Source of the DNA: Streptomyces polyasparticus
Lineage (GTDB): Bacteria; Actinomycetota; Actinomycetes; Streptomycetales; Streptomycetaceae
Reading direction: 5' to 3'
NCBI RefSeq assembly: GCF_014493765.1
Contig: NZ_JACTVJ010000006.1
Span: 434,001 to 498,000, forward strand
Length of the DNA stretch: 64,000 bases
Of the stretch, positions 52,448 through 61,461 are shown in pieces. The position numbers and the translations under genes were made by a program. Each line of letters opens with the position of its first letter. The stretch's first letter is position 1. The notes under the pieces were generated by a model, which saw nothing but the letters and a program-made list of their open reading frames with translations, was not told the origin of the DNA and searched no databases.

Positions 52448-53950
52448 TCAGAAGAGTCTGTGCGGATCGGCGAGATACGGGAAGTCCGAGGACAGCTTCG
52501 TGGGCGGCCCGGAGGTCGTGAAGCGGAACAGCGGCGCGTACTCCTTCACCGCCGGCTCGCCCATCGCGACCCGTACCAGCACATGCGTGGGATCGTCGGT
52601 GAGGCGGCGGCCGTTCGGGTAGCCCTGGGGGTCACCGTCGAGGAAACCGCCCTTGCGCGGCGTCGCGCTCACCGGGGTGGTGAGGTTGAGCCGCAGCTGC
52701 TCCGACGGCCGGAAGGCATCGGCGTCCGCATCCGCGTTCATCACCTGCGAGTTGAGCTCCGTGCGGATCGGGCAGGACGTGCCCTCGCCGACCGGGCAGC
52801 GGGCCTTGCCCGAAAGCCCCGTCATCAGGAGCTGGAACATGTCCTTGCGGGGGTTCGGCTGCGGTGCGGGCAGACCGGGATGCGTGGCGTGAAAGGCCTT
52901 GGGTCCCTTCAACTTGGTGACCATGTCGATGAGTTGACGATTGTCGGCGTCCTCGGCCGCGTCCCAGGTGTTGAACTGGTCCGCCACTCCGCCGATCACG
53001 CCCAGCGGCGAACCGCGGAACATCGCCGCCGGTGTGAGGTAGTTGTCGGGCGCGAGAGCCTCGTTGACGATCACATTGCCGACGCGCGAGACCTGCGCGT
53101 ACCGGGGAGTGCCACCGCCGCCCGGCTGCACGTTCAGCGTCTCGCGGGCCGCGGTGGCCCAGATGCCGACGACGGGGTTGCGCGCCGGGTCGCCGTTCAG
53201 GGCGAGCGCCTTCTTCGGGACCTGCAGCGCCATCACGGTCACGTTCGTGCCCTGCAACGGGCTGAACGGCAGCGGGAGTTCCGTGCCGCTCTTGAGGATT
53301 TCCATCTCCCGCGAGTCGTTGAAGAACGGATCCGCCGCCTGGCCGGTGTACACCTTCCCGCCGCCCGGCACCGCAAGCGTGGCCTCGCGGCGCAGCGCAC
53401 CGTAATCTGGCATCCCGACGGCCCCGGCACGGCTCGGGGCGGCGATCGCGTCCCTCACGAGCACCTTTGGCGCCTTCCTTGGGCGCAGCTCCTCCAGGGT
53501 GTAGCGCTGCTTGAACTTCAGATTCGGTGAACTCAGCGAATCCACCTGCCCGTTGAGCACCCCGAGGAACTGCCTCTGCCCCTCGTCGCGGAACGTCCAG
53601 CGGTACGTGAGATCCGGCCGGCCCGTGCCCCGGGTGTCGATGTTGAGGTCGTAGTGCGTGCGCGTGCCGAAGGTCGCGGGCGGCAGCACCCCGTCCACGG
53701 GCAGCCGCAGCGACTGGTACGTGGCGATCAAGGTGACCGTGTCCGGCGCCTCCGGGCTGGTGAAGGCGTACAGATCACCGGCGTTGATCTCCGGGTCGAG
53801 CATGGCGCTCGGCGCGTCGATGTGGCTGCCGGCCGACGCCCCCTGCGTACCGGGGCCGCCCCAGGCGGCCAGCGCGATCAGTGCCGAGGCGGCGACCGCG
53901 GCCGTGGGGACACGGCGGCGCGGGCGGTGCGGCGAGGGCTTGTCGGCCAT
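52448..53950 (-). CDS. Secreted DUF4331 protein (second copy in the operon)
   Basis: Exported protein of 500 residues, one DUF4331 domain. Signal segment RRVPTAAVAASALIALAAWG follows a basic start, and the mature protein begins with the family signature GSHIDAPSAMLDPEINAGDL, then YAFTSPEAPDTVTLIATYQS. Function of DUF4331 is unknown. It is a paralogue of the next gene upstream (33 bases apart), with the same SHxDAPS and DLYAFTSPEAPDTVT blocks and the same internal VGIWATAxRxT segment. Downstream of a NicO-type metal permease; see the finding on this system. Confidence 0.9.
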   Translation of the reverse strand: MADKPSPHRPRRRVPTAAVAASALIALAAWGGPGTQGASAGSHIDAPSAMLDPEINAGDLYAFTSPEAPDTVTLIATYQSLRLPVDGVLPPATFGTRTHYDLNIDTRGTGRPDLTYRWTFRDEGQRQFLGVLNGQVDSLSSPNLKFKQRYTLEELRPRKAPKVLVRDAIAAPSRAGAVGMPDYGALRREATLAVPGGGKVYTGQAADPFFNDSREMEILKSGTELPLPFSPLQGTNVTVMALQVPKKALALNGDPARNPVVGIWATAARETLNVQPGGGGTPRYAQVSRVGNVIVNEALAPDNYLTPAAMFRGSPLGVIGGVADQFNTWDAAEDADNRQLIDMVTKLKGPKAFHATHPGLPAPQPNPRKDMFQLLMTGLSGKARCPVGEGTSCPIRTELNSQVMNADADADAFRPSEQLRLNLTTPVSATPRKGGFLDGDPQGYPNGRRLTDDPTHVLVRVAMGEPAVKEYAPLFRFTTSGPPTKLSSDFPYLADPHRLF

Positions 53951-53983
53951 GACCAGTGCTCCTGATGTGTGCGGAAGGGAGGC

Positions 53984-55378
53984 TCAGTGGGGCAGCGGGC
54001 GGTAGGGGAAGGTCCCCGTGGACGGCTTCGGCGGGGTCTTGATCAGGTTGTTCCTCGTGAGGAATCCGGTCTCGGCGCCGAGCAGGCCGCCCATCAGGGC
54101 GCGCATCTGGATCGCGTCGGCGTCGTCGACGAAACGGCGCCCGTTGGGGTAGCCCTCGGGGTCGCCTTCGAAGAGCGTTTCGCGGTGCGGTGACTTGCTC
54201 ACGGGCGTCGACATGTTCAGCCGCAGCACTTCCGCCGGGCGCACGGCGGCGCGGTCCACGTCCTGGTTGACGCTGAACGTGGTCACCTTCTCCACACCGT
54301 TCATGAAGAAGTCGACCAGGTCGGTACGAGGGTTCGCCGGCGCCGCGGCGCCCGTGGCGAAGCTGATGTTGCGCGGCGCGAAGGGCTCACGGAACTGCTT
54401 GATCATCGCGCCCCAGTCGCCGTCCTGCGCGGGGCTGCGGGTCTGGAACTGGTCGCTCAGACCGCCGGGGACACCGACGACGGGCAGGCTGTCCGGGAAC
54501 ATCGTCTCCAGGACGTGCGGCTGCCCCATCCGCGACACCTGCGCGTACGCGGCCTCCTCCCCGCCCTGCACATCGACCGTGCGCCGCGAGGCCGTCGCCC
54601 AGATCCCGATCACCGGGTTGCGCCGAGGGTCACCCTTGAACGCCAGCGCCTGCTTGGGGACCTGGAGCGTCATCGTGTTGGCGTTGAGCAGCGAGACCGG
54701 ATTGATCTCGGGCACGAGCGGAATCCCGAAGCGGATCTTCGCGTACGGGCCGATGTTGAACAGGAACGAGTCCGCGATCTGCCCCACGTAGCTCCGCCCG
54801 CCACCGGGCAGCGTCTTCGTGGCGTCCTTGCGCAGCGCGTCGTAGTCAGGCATCAGCCGGCTGCCCGCGTACGACGGGGCCACCGCCCCCTGGTCCACCA
54901 GCGTGCGCGCGGGCTTGCCCGGTCGCAGCTCCTCGAGGGTGTACGTCTGGCGGAAGACCACCGCCTTGTCCGCGAGCGAGCGCACCGGCGCCGTCACGGC
55001 CGCCGCCGTCCCCGAAGGACGCTTGTCCTGCGTACGGAACGTGTAGCGGTAGGTCACCTCGGGGCGTCCGTCACCGGAGGAGTCGGCATGGATTTCGTAG
55101 CGCGTGTCGGTCATGAACGGGTAGAGCGTCACCGCGTTCCCCGGAAGCTGCAGCGGGTGGTAGTCCGTGGCGATCGTGACCGTGTCGGGCGCCTCGGGAC
55201 TCGTGAACGCGTAGAGGTCGCTGCCGTCACGCGGCGGGTCGGCGAACGTGGAGGGCGCGTCGACATGACTGGCCGCACCCGCCCGGCCCGAGACCGGCCC
55301 GGCGAACCAGCCGCCCATGAGCAGCGCGCAGGCGAGTGCGGTCCCGGCGGCGGGCTTGCTGAGCTGACGGACCCTCAT
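53984..55378 (-). CDS. Secreted DUF4331 protein (first copy in the operon)
   Basis: Exported protein of 464 residues. Signal peptide MRVRQLSKPAAGTALACALL with cleavage before ASHVDAPS. DUF4331 domain begins at ASHVDAPSTFADPPRDGSDL, continues with YAFTSPEAPDTVTIATDYHP and RYTFRTQDKRP. ATG at 55378 has GAGAGG before it; the frame is open further upstream without a signal peptide. It follows the permease gene after 157 bases and precedes its paralogue by 33 bases. The pair probably arose by tandem duplication. Confidence 0.9.
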   Translation of the reverse strand: MRVRQLSKPAAGTALACALLMGGWFAGPVSGRAGAASHVDAPSTFADPPRDGSDLYAFTSPEAPDTVTIATDYHPLQLPGNAVTLYPFMTDTRYEIHADSSGDGRPEVTYRYTFRTQDKRPSGTAAAVTAPVRSLADKAVVFRQTYTLEELRPGKPARTLVDQGAVAPSYAGSRLMPDYDALRKDATKTLPGGGRSYVGQIADSFLFNIGPYAKIRFGIPLVPEINPVSLLNANTMTLQVPKQALAFKGDPRRNPVIGIWATASRRTVDVQGGEEAAYAQVSRMGQPHVLETMFPDSLPVVGVPGGLSDQFQTRSPAQDGDWGAMIKQFREPFAPRNISFATGAAAPANPRTDLVDFFMNGVEKVTTFSVNQDVDRAAVRPAEVLRLNMSTPVSKSPHRETLFEGDPEGYPNGRRFVDDADAIQMRALMGGLLGAETGFLTRNNLIKTPPKPSTGTFPYRPLPH

Positions 55379-55535
55379 GTGACGACCTCTCACTGTGGCC
55401 CGCCGATCGACGGGCATCCGAGACCACTGCACGGCACCGATGCGCACCCGGCGATCCGGGTGCGCCGAGAGGGGTACGGGGTTCGGCCGGATCGGTGCAG
55501 GTCCGCGGCGTGTCCCGGCCGCGGGTGAGCCGGGG

Positions 55536-57323
55536 TCACGGCAACAGCAGGGCGGCCGCGCTGCGTAGAGCCATGCCCGTGCCCACCGCGATCACCAGGG
55601 CCGCGGTCAGCACCGGAAGCACCGCTCGTACGCGGGCGATACGAGCGCCCGTACGGCCGCCTTCGAGGAGTGCCTGCGCCCGGTGACCGCAGCGCGCGAC
55701 GAGCAGTCCCGCCGCGCTGAGCACGGCGGCCATGCCCGCGCCGTACGCGAGGACCAGGAGCACACCGAACGCGGTGCGGTTCAGGGCGATGGCGCCGAGC
55801 AGCACCACGAGAGCGGACGGGCTGGGGACGAGCCCGCCGGCGATACCGACGCCGATGAGGGTGCGGCGGTGGGCCGGGGCCTTGCGCGGGGGGCCGGCGT
55901 GCGGGGGTGCGGTCGTGGGCGCCGCGATCGTGGGCGCCGCGATCGTGGCAGGGGCGGTCAACTGCTGTGCGGCGGTGTGGCTGGGGGTGTGGGTGTGGCC
56001 GGAGGCGCGGGTGTGGCTGGGAGCGTGGGTGTGGCTGCGGCTGTGGTGGTGATCGAGGTCGTGGTGGTGGCTGTGGACGGCCTCGGCCTCGTGGTGGTGG
56101 TCGTGGTCGGGATGGTGGTCGTGGGAGTGACCGTGCGCATGCCCATCGCTGTGCCCATGCGCATGCCCGAGCCCACGCCCGTGACTGTGCCCATGTCCAT
56201 GCCCGCGCCCATGGCTGTGCCCATGCCCCCACACCCGCCCACTCCGCGCCCCACGCCACAGCATCACGCCCACCGCCACGACGAGCGCCCCGCTCACCAC
56301 GCCCAGCAGATGCATGAGTCCCTCGGCGGCGAACGCGGCCGAGAGAGACAGGAGCAGGCCGAGCGCCAGGACACCGGCCGTGTGCGTGAAGGTGACCGTG
56401 GCGCCCACGGCGACCGCGTCGCGCACCGAGCCTCTGCGCCCGGCGAGACAGGCCGCGAGCACCGTCTTGCCGTGGCCCGGCAGCAGCGCGTGCCCGGCGC
56501 CGAGCAGCACCGAGAGCCCGATCGCGGTGAGCCCCACCGGCCAGGTCAGTCCGTCGCGCGCCGCCAGGGAGGACAGCTGCCGGTCGAGTCCCGCGGTCCA
56601 ACTGTCGCCGCTCATCGGCCCGTTGCCCGCGACCGCAGGAGACCCGGCCCCTGCCGACCCAGCGGCGTACCGCACGCGTGCCGTCCGTACGTCCGGTGGA
56701 TCGTCGAGCAAGTCCTGCGGATAGCTGCGCAGTTCACCGGAGAGGCTGCGCTGCGGGACGTCGGAGGAGACGATCCGCATGCCCGGTCCAGGACTCGCCG
56801 TGACCTCGCGCCAGCCGATGCGCCCCTGCCCGCCCCGGTCCGCGAAGGCGAGCTCCCCGGAGCCCGCCGAGGGGAGCTCGGCGCCGAGCCGGCAGCTGAT
56901 CCGGCTGACGGGCAGCCCGGCCTGTCCCGGCAGTTGGCGCATCCCGCTGCCCAGCACACGCCAGGTCAGTGCATCGTCGTCGCCGACCTGCGCCCGTACA
57001 TCCTGAGCCAACTCCGTACAGACGGTGGCCGCATGGGCGCCGAGTTCCCCGGGCTCCAGGCGTCCGTCACGGTCGGAGTCGATCGCCCGCTTGGCCTGCA
57101 GGGTGGGGATCTCGGCGCGGTCGATCACGGCACGGTCCTCCACGCGGCCGTCCGAGATCCGCAGCCCGTGATAGCGGCTGACCGTGAAATTGCCCAGCGG
57201 ATGCGCGAACGCGGCGGTCCCCGAGCCGACCGCCAGGCACATGAGCATTCCGGCGACCAGCGACCCGCGCCGCACCCCGGTCACCCACCGGCGTTCCCCG
57301 GCCCCGCGTCCGGTCCCCGTCAC
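55536..57323 (-). CDS. NicO-family metal permease with histidine-rich loop and EF-hand-like segment
   Basis: Membrane protein of 595 residues. A signal-like helix (SLVAGMLMCLAVGSGTAAFA) is followed by an exported domain of about 200 residues that holds an EF-hand-like loop DSDRDGRLEPGE (about residue 77). Then come six spans of the NicO/RcnA/UreH type with the hallmark GAGHALLPGHGKT. Between spans, about residues 355-440, lies a tract with some 33 histidines (HGHGHSHGR, HDHHPDHDHHH). Family members move nickel or cobalt. GTG overlaps the stop of the TPR gene (GTGA). It may export or import a divalent metal; direction is not readable. Confidence 0.85.
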   Translation of the reverse strand: MTGTGRGAGERRWVTGVRRGSLVAGMLMCLAVGSGTAAFAHPLGNFTVSRYHGLRISDGRVEDRAVIDRAEIPTLQAKRAIDSDRDGRLEPGELGAHAATVCTELAQDVRAQVGDDDALTWRVLGSGMRQLPGQAGLPVSRISCRLGAELPSAGSGELAFADRGGQGRIGWREVTASPGPGMRIVSSDVPQRSLSGELRSYPQDLLDDPPDVRTARVRYAAGSAGAGSPAVAGNGPMSGDSWTAGLDRQLSSLAARDGLTWPVGLTAIGLSVLLGAGHALLPGHGKTVLAACLAGRRGSVRDAVAVGATVTFTHTAGVLALGLLLSLSAAFAAEGLMHLLGVVSGALVVAVGVMLWRGARSGRVWGHGHSHGRGHGHGHSHGRGLGHAHGHSDGHAHGHSHDHHPDHDHHHEAEAVHSHHHDLDHHHSRSHTHAPSHTRASGHTHTPSHTAAQQLTAPATIAAPTIAAPTTAPPHAGPPRKAPAHRRTLIGVGIAGGLVPSPSALVVLLGAIALNRTAFGVLLVLAYGAGMAAVLSAAGLLVARCGHRAQALLEGGRTGARIARVRAVLPVLTAALVIAVGTGMALRSAAALLLP

Positions 57324-58648
57324 GAGATCCCGCCCAGCGCCTTGCGGGCAGCCGGAGCGTCCAGCGGCGAGAAGTGCGGATTGGTCTTCAAAGCCGCGGC
57401 GAGCAGCCGGCGCGCCTCGTCCTTGCGGCCGAGCGCCCTCTCGATCTCGCCGCGGTGGTACGCGAAGGAAGCGGGCCGCCACCCGAGCTGTGCGGCCGCG
57501 GCCGCGTACTCGGCGGCCTCGGCCGAACGCCCCGACCGGTGCAGCGCCCACGCGAGCGCGTCCGCGACCAGGGCGCTCTTGCGCCGCGACCACTCGGCGG
57601 TCAGCTTCCGCACGGCGACCGCCGGGTCCCCGTGATCGGCTTCGAACAGCCCCAGGGTGAGATCGTCCCCGGCGCCCTGTCCTTCGAGCAGCCGGATCTG
57701 GGCCCGCAGCACCTCGTACTGCAGCCGGGCCTCGTCCTTCCTGCCGAGCGAATCGAGGAACTCCCCGTACGCCAGGACGTATTCGGGCAGCGGTACCCGC
57801 TCCGTCACCGTGCGGTAGTCCGTGAGGGCGGCCTCGGTACGCCCGAGCGCGGCATGCGCCTTGGCGCGCGCCGCGAGTGCGGCATGCGCTCCGGGGTCCG
57901 CGCGCAGAGCCTCCTCGTAACGGGCGTACGCCTGCTCGGGACGCCCGCGCTCCCAGTCGAGCTCGCCGAGCCGGTGCAGGCAGAACGCCCGCTCGGCGGG
58001 CACGGCCGCGTCCTCAAGGGCCCGGCGCAGCGCGCCTTCGGCGGCGTCCGTCCGGCCCTGCATCTCCAGCTCGTACCCGGCGCGCGTGAACGCCGCGACC
58101 CCCGGCTTGAGGTCGAGCAGCCGCTGCACGGCCGCGGTCGCCTTCGGGTAGGCGCCGAGCTGGGTGTAGGCGTCGGCGAGGACCGGATACACGGTCCAGT
58201 TGCCGGGCTCGGCCCGCCGGGCCTGCTCGCCCCAGCGCTCGGCGGCGGCGAAGTCGTGCCGGGCGTTGGCCAGCGTGCCCATGCCGACGAGGGCCGTGAC
58301 ATTGCCCGGCCGCAGCGAGAGCGAGCGCTTCAGGGCCTTCTCGGCCCGCCCGTAGTACGAGAAGTCGGCGGTGCGTCTGGCCTGCTCCAGGTACCCGAGT
58401 GCCAGGCCCGCCCAGACCGTGGCGTCCTTCGGATGCTCCCGCAGCCACGCGCGGCGGGCGTCGATCTGGGCGGGCACGTCCTGCGCGGCGGCCGAGGCCG
58501 CGGGGTTTCCGTGGGCGGGGCGTGGCGGGGCGTCGGGGGAGAGGGAGAGCAGTCCGGCCGTCACGGCCCCGACCACCACACAGGCCAGTCCCGTGGCGGC
58601 CGGCCGTCGGCCGAGGGCACCCAGAGTCTTGATCGTCTTGCCGGTCAC
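57320..58648 (-). CDS. TPR-repeat protein, membrane-anchored
   Basis: A 442-residue protein: one N-terminal membrane helix (ATGLACVVVGAVTAGLLSLS), an Ala/Pro linker, then about nine tetratricopeptide repeats from residue 60 to the end (ATVWAGLALGYLEQARR, AHAALAARAKAHAALGRTEA, ALAWALHRSGRSAEAAEYAA). The TPR superhelix should lie outside the membrane and hold other proteins together. It is the first gene of the operon with the NicO permease and two DUF4331 proteins, coupled to the permease by a 4-base overlap. GTG start. Confidence 0.88.
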   Translation of the reverse strand: MTGKTIKTLGALGRRPAATGLACVVVGAVTAGLLSLSPDAPPRPAHGNPAASAAAQDVPAQIDARRAWLREHPKDATVWAGLALGYLEQARRTADFSYYGRAEKALKRSLSLRPGNVTALVGMGTLANARHDFAAAERWGEQARRAEPGNWTVYPVLADAYTQLGAYPKATAAVQRLLDLKPGVAAFTRAGYELEMQGRTDAAEGALRRALEDAAVPAERAFCLHRLGELDWERGRPEQAYARYEEALRADPGAHAALAARAKAHAALGRTEAALTDYRTVTERVPLPEYVLAYGEFLDSLGRKDEARLQYEVLRAQIRLLEGQGAGDDLTLGLFEADHGDPAVAVRKLTAEWSRRKSALVADALAWALHRSGRSAEAAEYAAAAAQLGWRPASFAYHRGEIERALGRKDEARRLLAAALKTNPHFSPLDAPAARKALGGIS

Positions 58649-58758
58649 CCGGCCACTCTGCGTCGCGGGCCCGAGGCCACGGCGCCGCCGGTACGACTAT
58701 CACGCGAAGACCACTCGGTCGGCCCACCTGTGTCAGTGCCGTGTCGTACCTTCTTGCC

Positions 58759-59133
58759 ATGACCGCAGCATCCGCCGCCCCGACATCGGACGACGTCCGC
58801 GCCATCGCGCTCGCACTGCCGGAGACCACCGAGAAAATCGCGTGGTCGATGCCGACCTTCAGGGTCGCCGGAAAGATGTTCGCGACCCTGCCCGAGGAAG
58901 AGACCTCGCTCGCGGTGCGGTGCCCCAAGGAGGAGCGGGACGAGCTGGTCCTCGCCGAGCCGGAGAAGTTCTGGATCGCCGACCACGAGGCGTCCTTCGC
59001 GTGGGTGCGGGTGCGCCTGGCCGCCCTCGACGACCTGGACGAGCTGCGCGCGATCCTCACGGACTCCTGGCAGCAGGCGGCGCCGCCGCGCCTCTTGGAC
59101 CAGCACCCCGAGCTCAGCGCCGCCGGGCAGTAG
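58759..59133 (+). CDS. MmcQ/YjbR-family protein
   Basis: A 124-residue protein of the YjbR (DUF419) fold: TSDDVRAIALALPETTEKIA at the start, FRVAGKMFATLPEEE in the middle and a final VRVRLAALDDLDEL. Relatives bind DNA weakly in structural studies; no proven role. ATG at 58759 is chosen because TACCTT lies six bases before it, a leaderless arrangement; a GTG six codons upstream also opens the frame. Divergent from the TPR gene and upstream of tRNA-Pro. Confidence 0.85.
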   Translation: MTAASAAPTSDDVRAIALALPETTEKIAWSMPTFRVAGKMFATLPEEETSLAVRCPKEERDELVLAEPEKFWIADHEASFAWVRVRLAALDDLDELRAILTDSWQQAAPPRLLDQHPELSAAGQ

Positions 59134-59228
59134 GCCCGCCCCCGATAAACAGGTTCACGACCACCGCCCCAAGTGCGGTATTGTTTCCGTGCGCGTTCGG
59201 CCAGGGGAAATCCCAGGTCAGCGAGCAC

Positions 59229-59302
<74 letters not shown>

Positions 59303-59340
59303 CGTATTGCGTCGGTTGCACAGAGTGATCCGTGCGCATG

Positions 59341-59367
59341 AAGGGCCATCTTCGGATGGCCCTTTTT
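59341..59367 (+). terminator. Intrinsic terminator of the tRNA
   Basis: AAGGGCCATC (59341-59350) pairs perfectly with GATGGCCCTT (59355-59364) around a TTCG tetraloop, followed by TTT. A textbook terminator, about 40 bases after the tRNA. Confidence 0.92.
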
Positions 59368-59469
59368 CGTGCCTCCGGCCGGAAAAAACGCTTGGACGGT
59401 CTCGGGGACGTCGCGGGACACTGCTCTCTTGCTTCGCAGGCGGGGACAGTACCGGACAGGACGGGACGT

Positions 59470-61314
59470 ATGGGTTTACCGGATCAACGCAAGGCCACAC
59501 CGCGCCGCGGTGCGGTTCTGCTCGCGCTACGGCACTACGGCAGAGAGCTGAGCAGGCTCCGCCGGTTCACCATCCCGGCGCTGCTGCTTCCGGCGCTCGG
59601 GAACATCGGGATCAACTACCTCGCGCCGCTCGTGGTGGCCAAGCTCGCGGGGCGCTTCGCCGACGGCGGCGACACCTCGACCGGCGCGGTCATGCCGTAC
59701 GTGCTCGGCTTCGCCGCGGTGCTGCTCTTCGCCGAGGTGCTGTGGCGGATCGGCCTGCACTGCCTCAACCGGCTCGACGCGCTCGGCGTCGAGCGGCTGT
59801 ACGCGACCGGCATGGACGCGCTGTACGCCAAGGACGCGGCGTTCTTCCACGACAACTTCGCCGGTTCGCTGACCAAACGCGTGCTCAGCTTCGCCTCCCG
59901 CTTCGAGGAGTTCGTCGACACCCTGACCTTCAACGTGGTGGGCAGGCTCGTCCCGCTGCTGTTCGCCTCGGTCGTGCTGTGGACGTACGATCCGCTGCTC
60001 GTGGTCGGTCTCCTCGCGATGATCGCCCTGACGGCGGCCTGCGTGGTGCCGCTGATCCGCCGCAGGCAGCGCCTGGTGGCGGAGCGCGAGGCGGCGATCG
60101 CCCGGGTCTCGGGCCACGTGGCCGACAGCCTGTCCAACATGGACACGGTCCGCGCCTTCGCCGCGGAGGCGCGCGAGGCCGCCGAACACCGTGCGCGCGT
60201 CGCGGACTCGCGGCGGCTGATGCTGCGGTCCTGGGACTACGGCAACCTCCGGATCGACACGCTCGTGGCACCGCTGTCCGTCGCCACCAACGCGCTCGGC
60301 CTGCTGCTCGCCGTCACCCTCGGGGGCACGCACGGAGTGGAGGGCGTCGTCGTCGCCTTCACCTACTACGCCAACGCGACCCGGATCATGTTCGAGTTCA
60401 ACCAGATCTATCGCCGTATCGAGAGCTCGATGACGGAGGCCGCCCAGTTCACCGAACTGCTCATGGACGAACCGACGGTCCTCGACCCGCCGTCCCCGCA
60501 GGCCCTGCGGCCCCCGGCCGGGAACACCGGTGTCCGCTTCGAGAACGTCTCCTTCGCGTACGCGGGAGGCGCGACGCTCTTCGAGGGGCTCGATCTGGAC
60601 GTGCCCGGCGGATCGCGGGTCGGCTTCGTCGGACGGTCCGGCGGCGGCAAGACCACGCTCACCAGGCTGCTGCTGCGGATGACGGACATCGACGGCGGCC
60701 GGATCCTGGTCGGCGGCCAGGACATCGGCAAGTTCCGCCAGGCGGACCTGCGCAGCCTGATCGCGTATGTGCCGCAGGACCCGGCGATGTTCCACCGCAC
60801 CCTGCGCGAGAACATCGCCTTCGCCCGGCCCGGCGCCACCGACGCCGAGATCCGGCGGGCGGCCGAGGCGGCGCATGTCACCGAGTTCGTCGACGGACTG
60901 CCGGACGGCTTCGACACCCTGGTCGGCGAACGCGGCGTCAAGCTGTCCGGCGGCCAGCGCCAGCGCGTGGCGCTCGCCCGCGCCATCCTGCGCGACGCAC
61001 CGATCCTGCTGCTCGACGAGGCGACCAGCGCACTGGACTCGGAGAGCGAACTCTTGGTCCAGGAGGCGCTGTGGCGACTGATGGAAGGGCGCACCGCGCT
61101 GGTGGTCGCGCACCGTCTGTCCACGGTCGCCGGCATGGACCGGCTCGTCGTCCTCGACCGCGGCCGCATCGTCGAACAGGGCTCCCACCAGGAGCTCCTC
61201 GCCGCCGACGGCGCCTACGCCAAGCTCTGGCTGCACCAGTCGGGCGGATTCCTCGACGACGGGCCCGCGGCGGACGAGCAGGGCGTCAAGGTGGTTCTGG
61301 GGAAGGAGCTCTGA
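59470..61314 (+). CDS. ABC exporter half-transporter (membrane domain fused to ATPase)
   Basis: A 614-residue fusion with six-span exporter domain (about residues 30-330, FTIPALLLPALGNIGINYLA first) and C-terminal ATPase: Walker A GRSGGGKTTL, signature LSGGQRQRVALARA, Walker B PILLLDEATSALD, H-loop VVAHRLSTV. Works as a homodimer or with another half. The ATG at 59470 lies after AGGACGGGACG; the frame is open back to 59332, but that passes through the tRNA terminator. Substrate unknown. A hairpin (61424-61447) ends the gene. Confidence 0.93.
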   Translation: MGLPDQRKATPRRGAVLLALRHYGRELSRLRRFTIPALLLPALGNIGINYLAPLVVAKLAGRFADGGDTSTGAVMPYVLGFAAVLLFAEVLWRIGLHCLNRLDALGVERLYATGMDALYAKDAAFFHDNFAGSLTKRVLSFASRFEEFVDTLTFNVVGRLVPLLFASVVLWTYDPLLVVGLLAMIALTAACVVPLIRRRQRLVAEREAAIARVSGHVADSLSNMDTVRAFAAEAREAAEHRARVADSRRLMLRSWDYGNLRIDTLVAPLSVATNALGLLLAVTLGGTHGVEGVVVAFTYYANATRIMFEFNQIYRRIESSMTEAAQFTELLMDEPTVLDPPSPQALRPPAGNTGVRFENVSFAYAGGATLFEGLDLDVPGGSRVGFVGRSGGGKTTLTRLLLRMTDIDGGRILVGGQDIGKFRQADLRSLIAYVPQDPAMFHRTLRENIAFARPGATDAEIRRAAEAAHVTEFVDGLPDGFDTLVGERGVKLSGGQRQRVALARAILRDAPILLLDEATSALDSESELLVQEALWRLMEGRTALVVAHRLSTVAGMDRLVVLDRGRIVEQGSHQELLAADGAYAKLWLHQSGGFLDDGPAADEQGVKVVLGKEL

Positions 61315-61423
61315 CGGCTCGTCAGTCCTGAGCCCGGCTGATGCGCGCGTGCGGCGACCCGGTCGCATCGCGAGTGCCCAGGCATACGGCGCGCCGACGG
61401 TTCGGAGTTGTCCGGGCCGGCGA

Positions 61424-61447
61424 AGGGTCACCTGTCGGTGGCCCTTT
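61424..61447. terminator. Hairpin between converging ABC and dehydrogenase genes
   Basis: AAGGGTCACC (61424-61433) pairs with GGTGGCCCTT (61438-61447) with one G-T pair and a TGTC loop, followed by TC. Lies about 110 bases after the ABC gene and just before the end of the facing dehydrogenase gene. Confidence 0.75.
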
Positions 61448-61461
61448 CGCGTGCCCCGCAC

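Noticed and set aside
59332-59469. Longer N terminus for the ABC exporter
   Set aside because: It would run through the tRNA terminator and adds a non-conserved segment.
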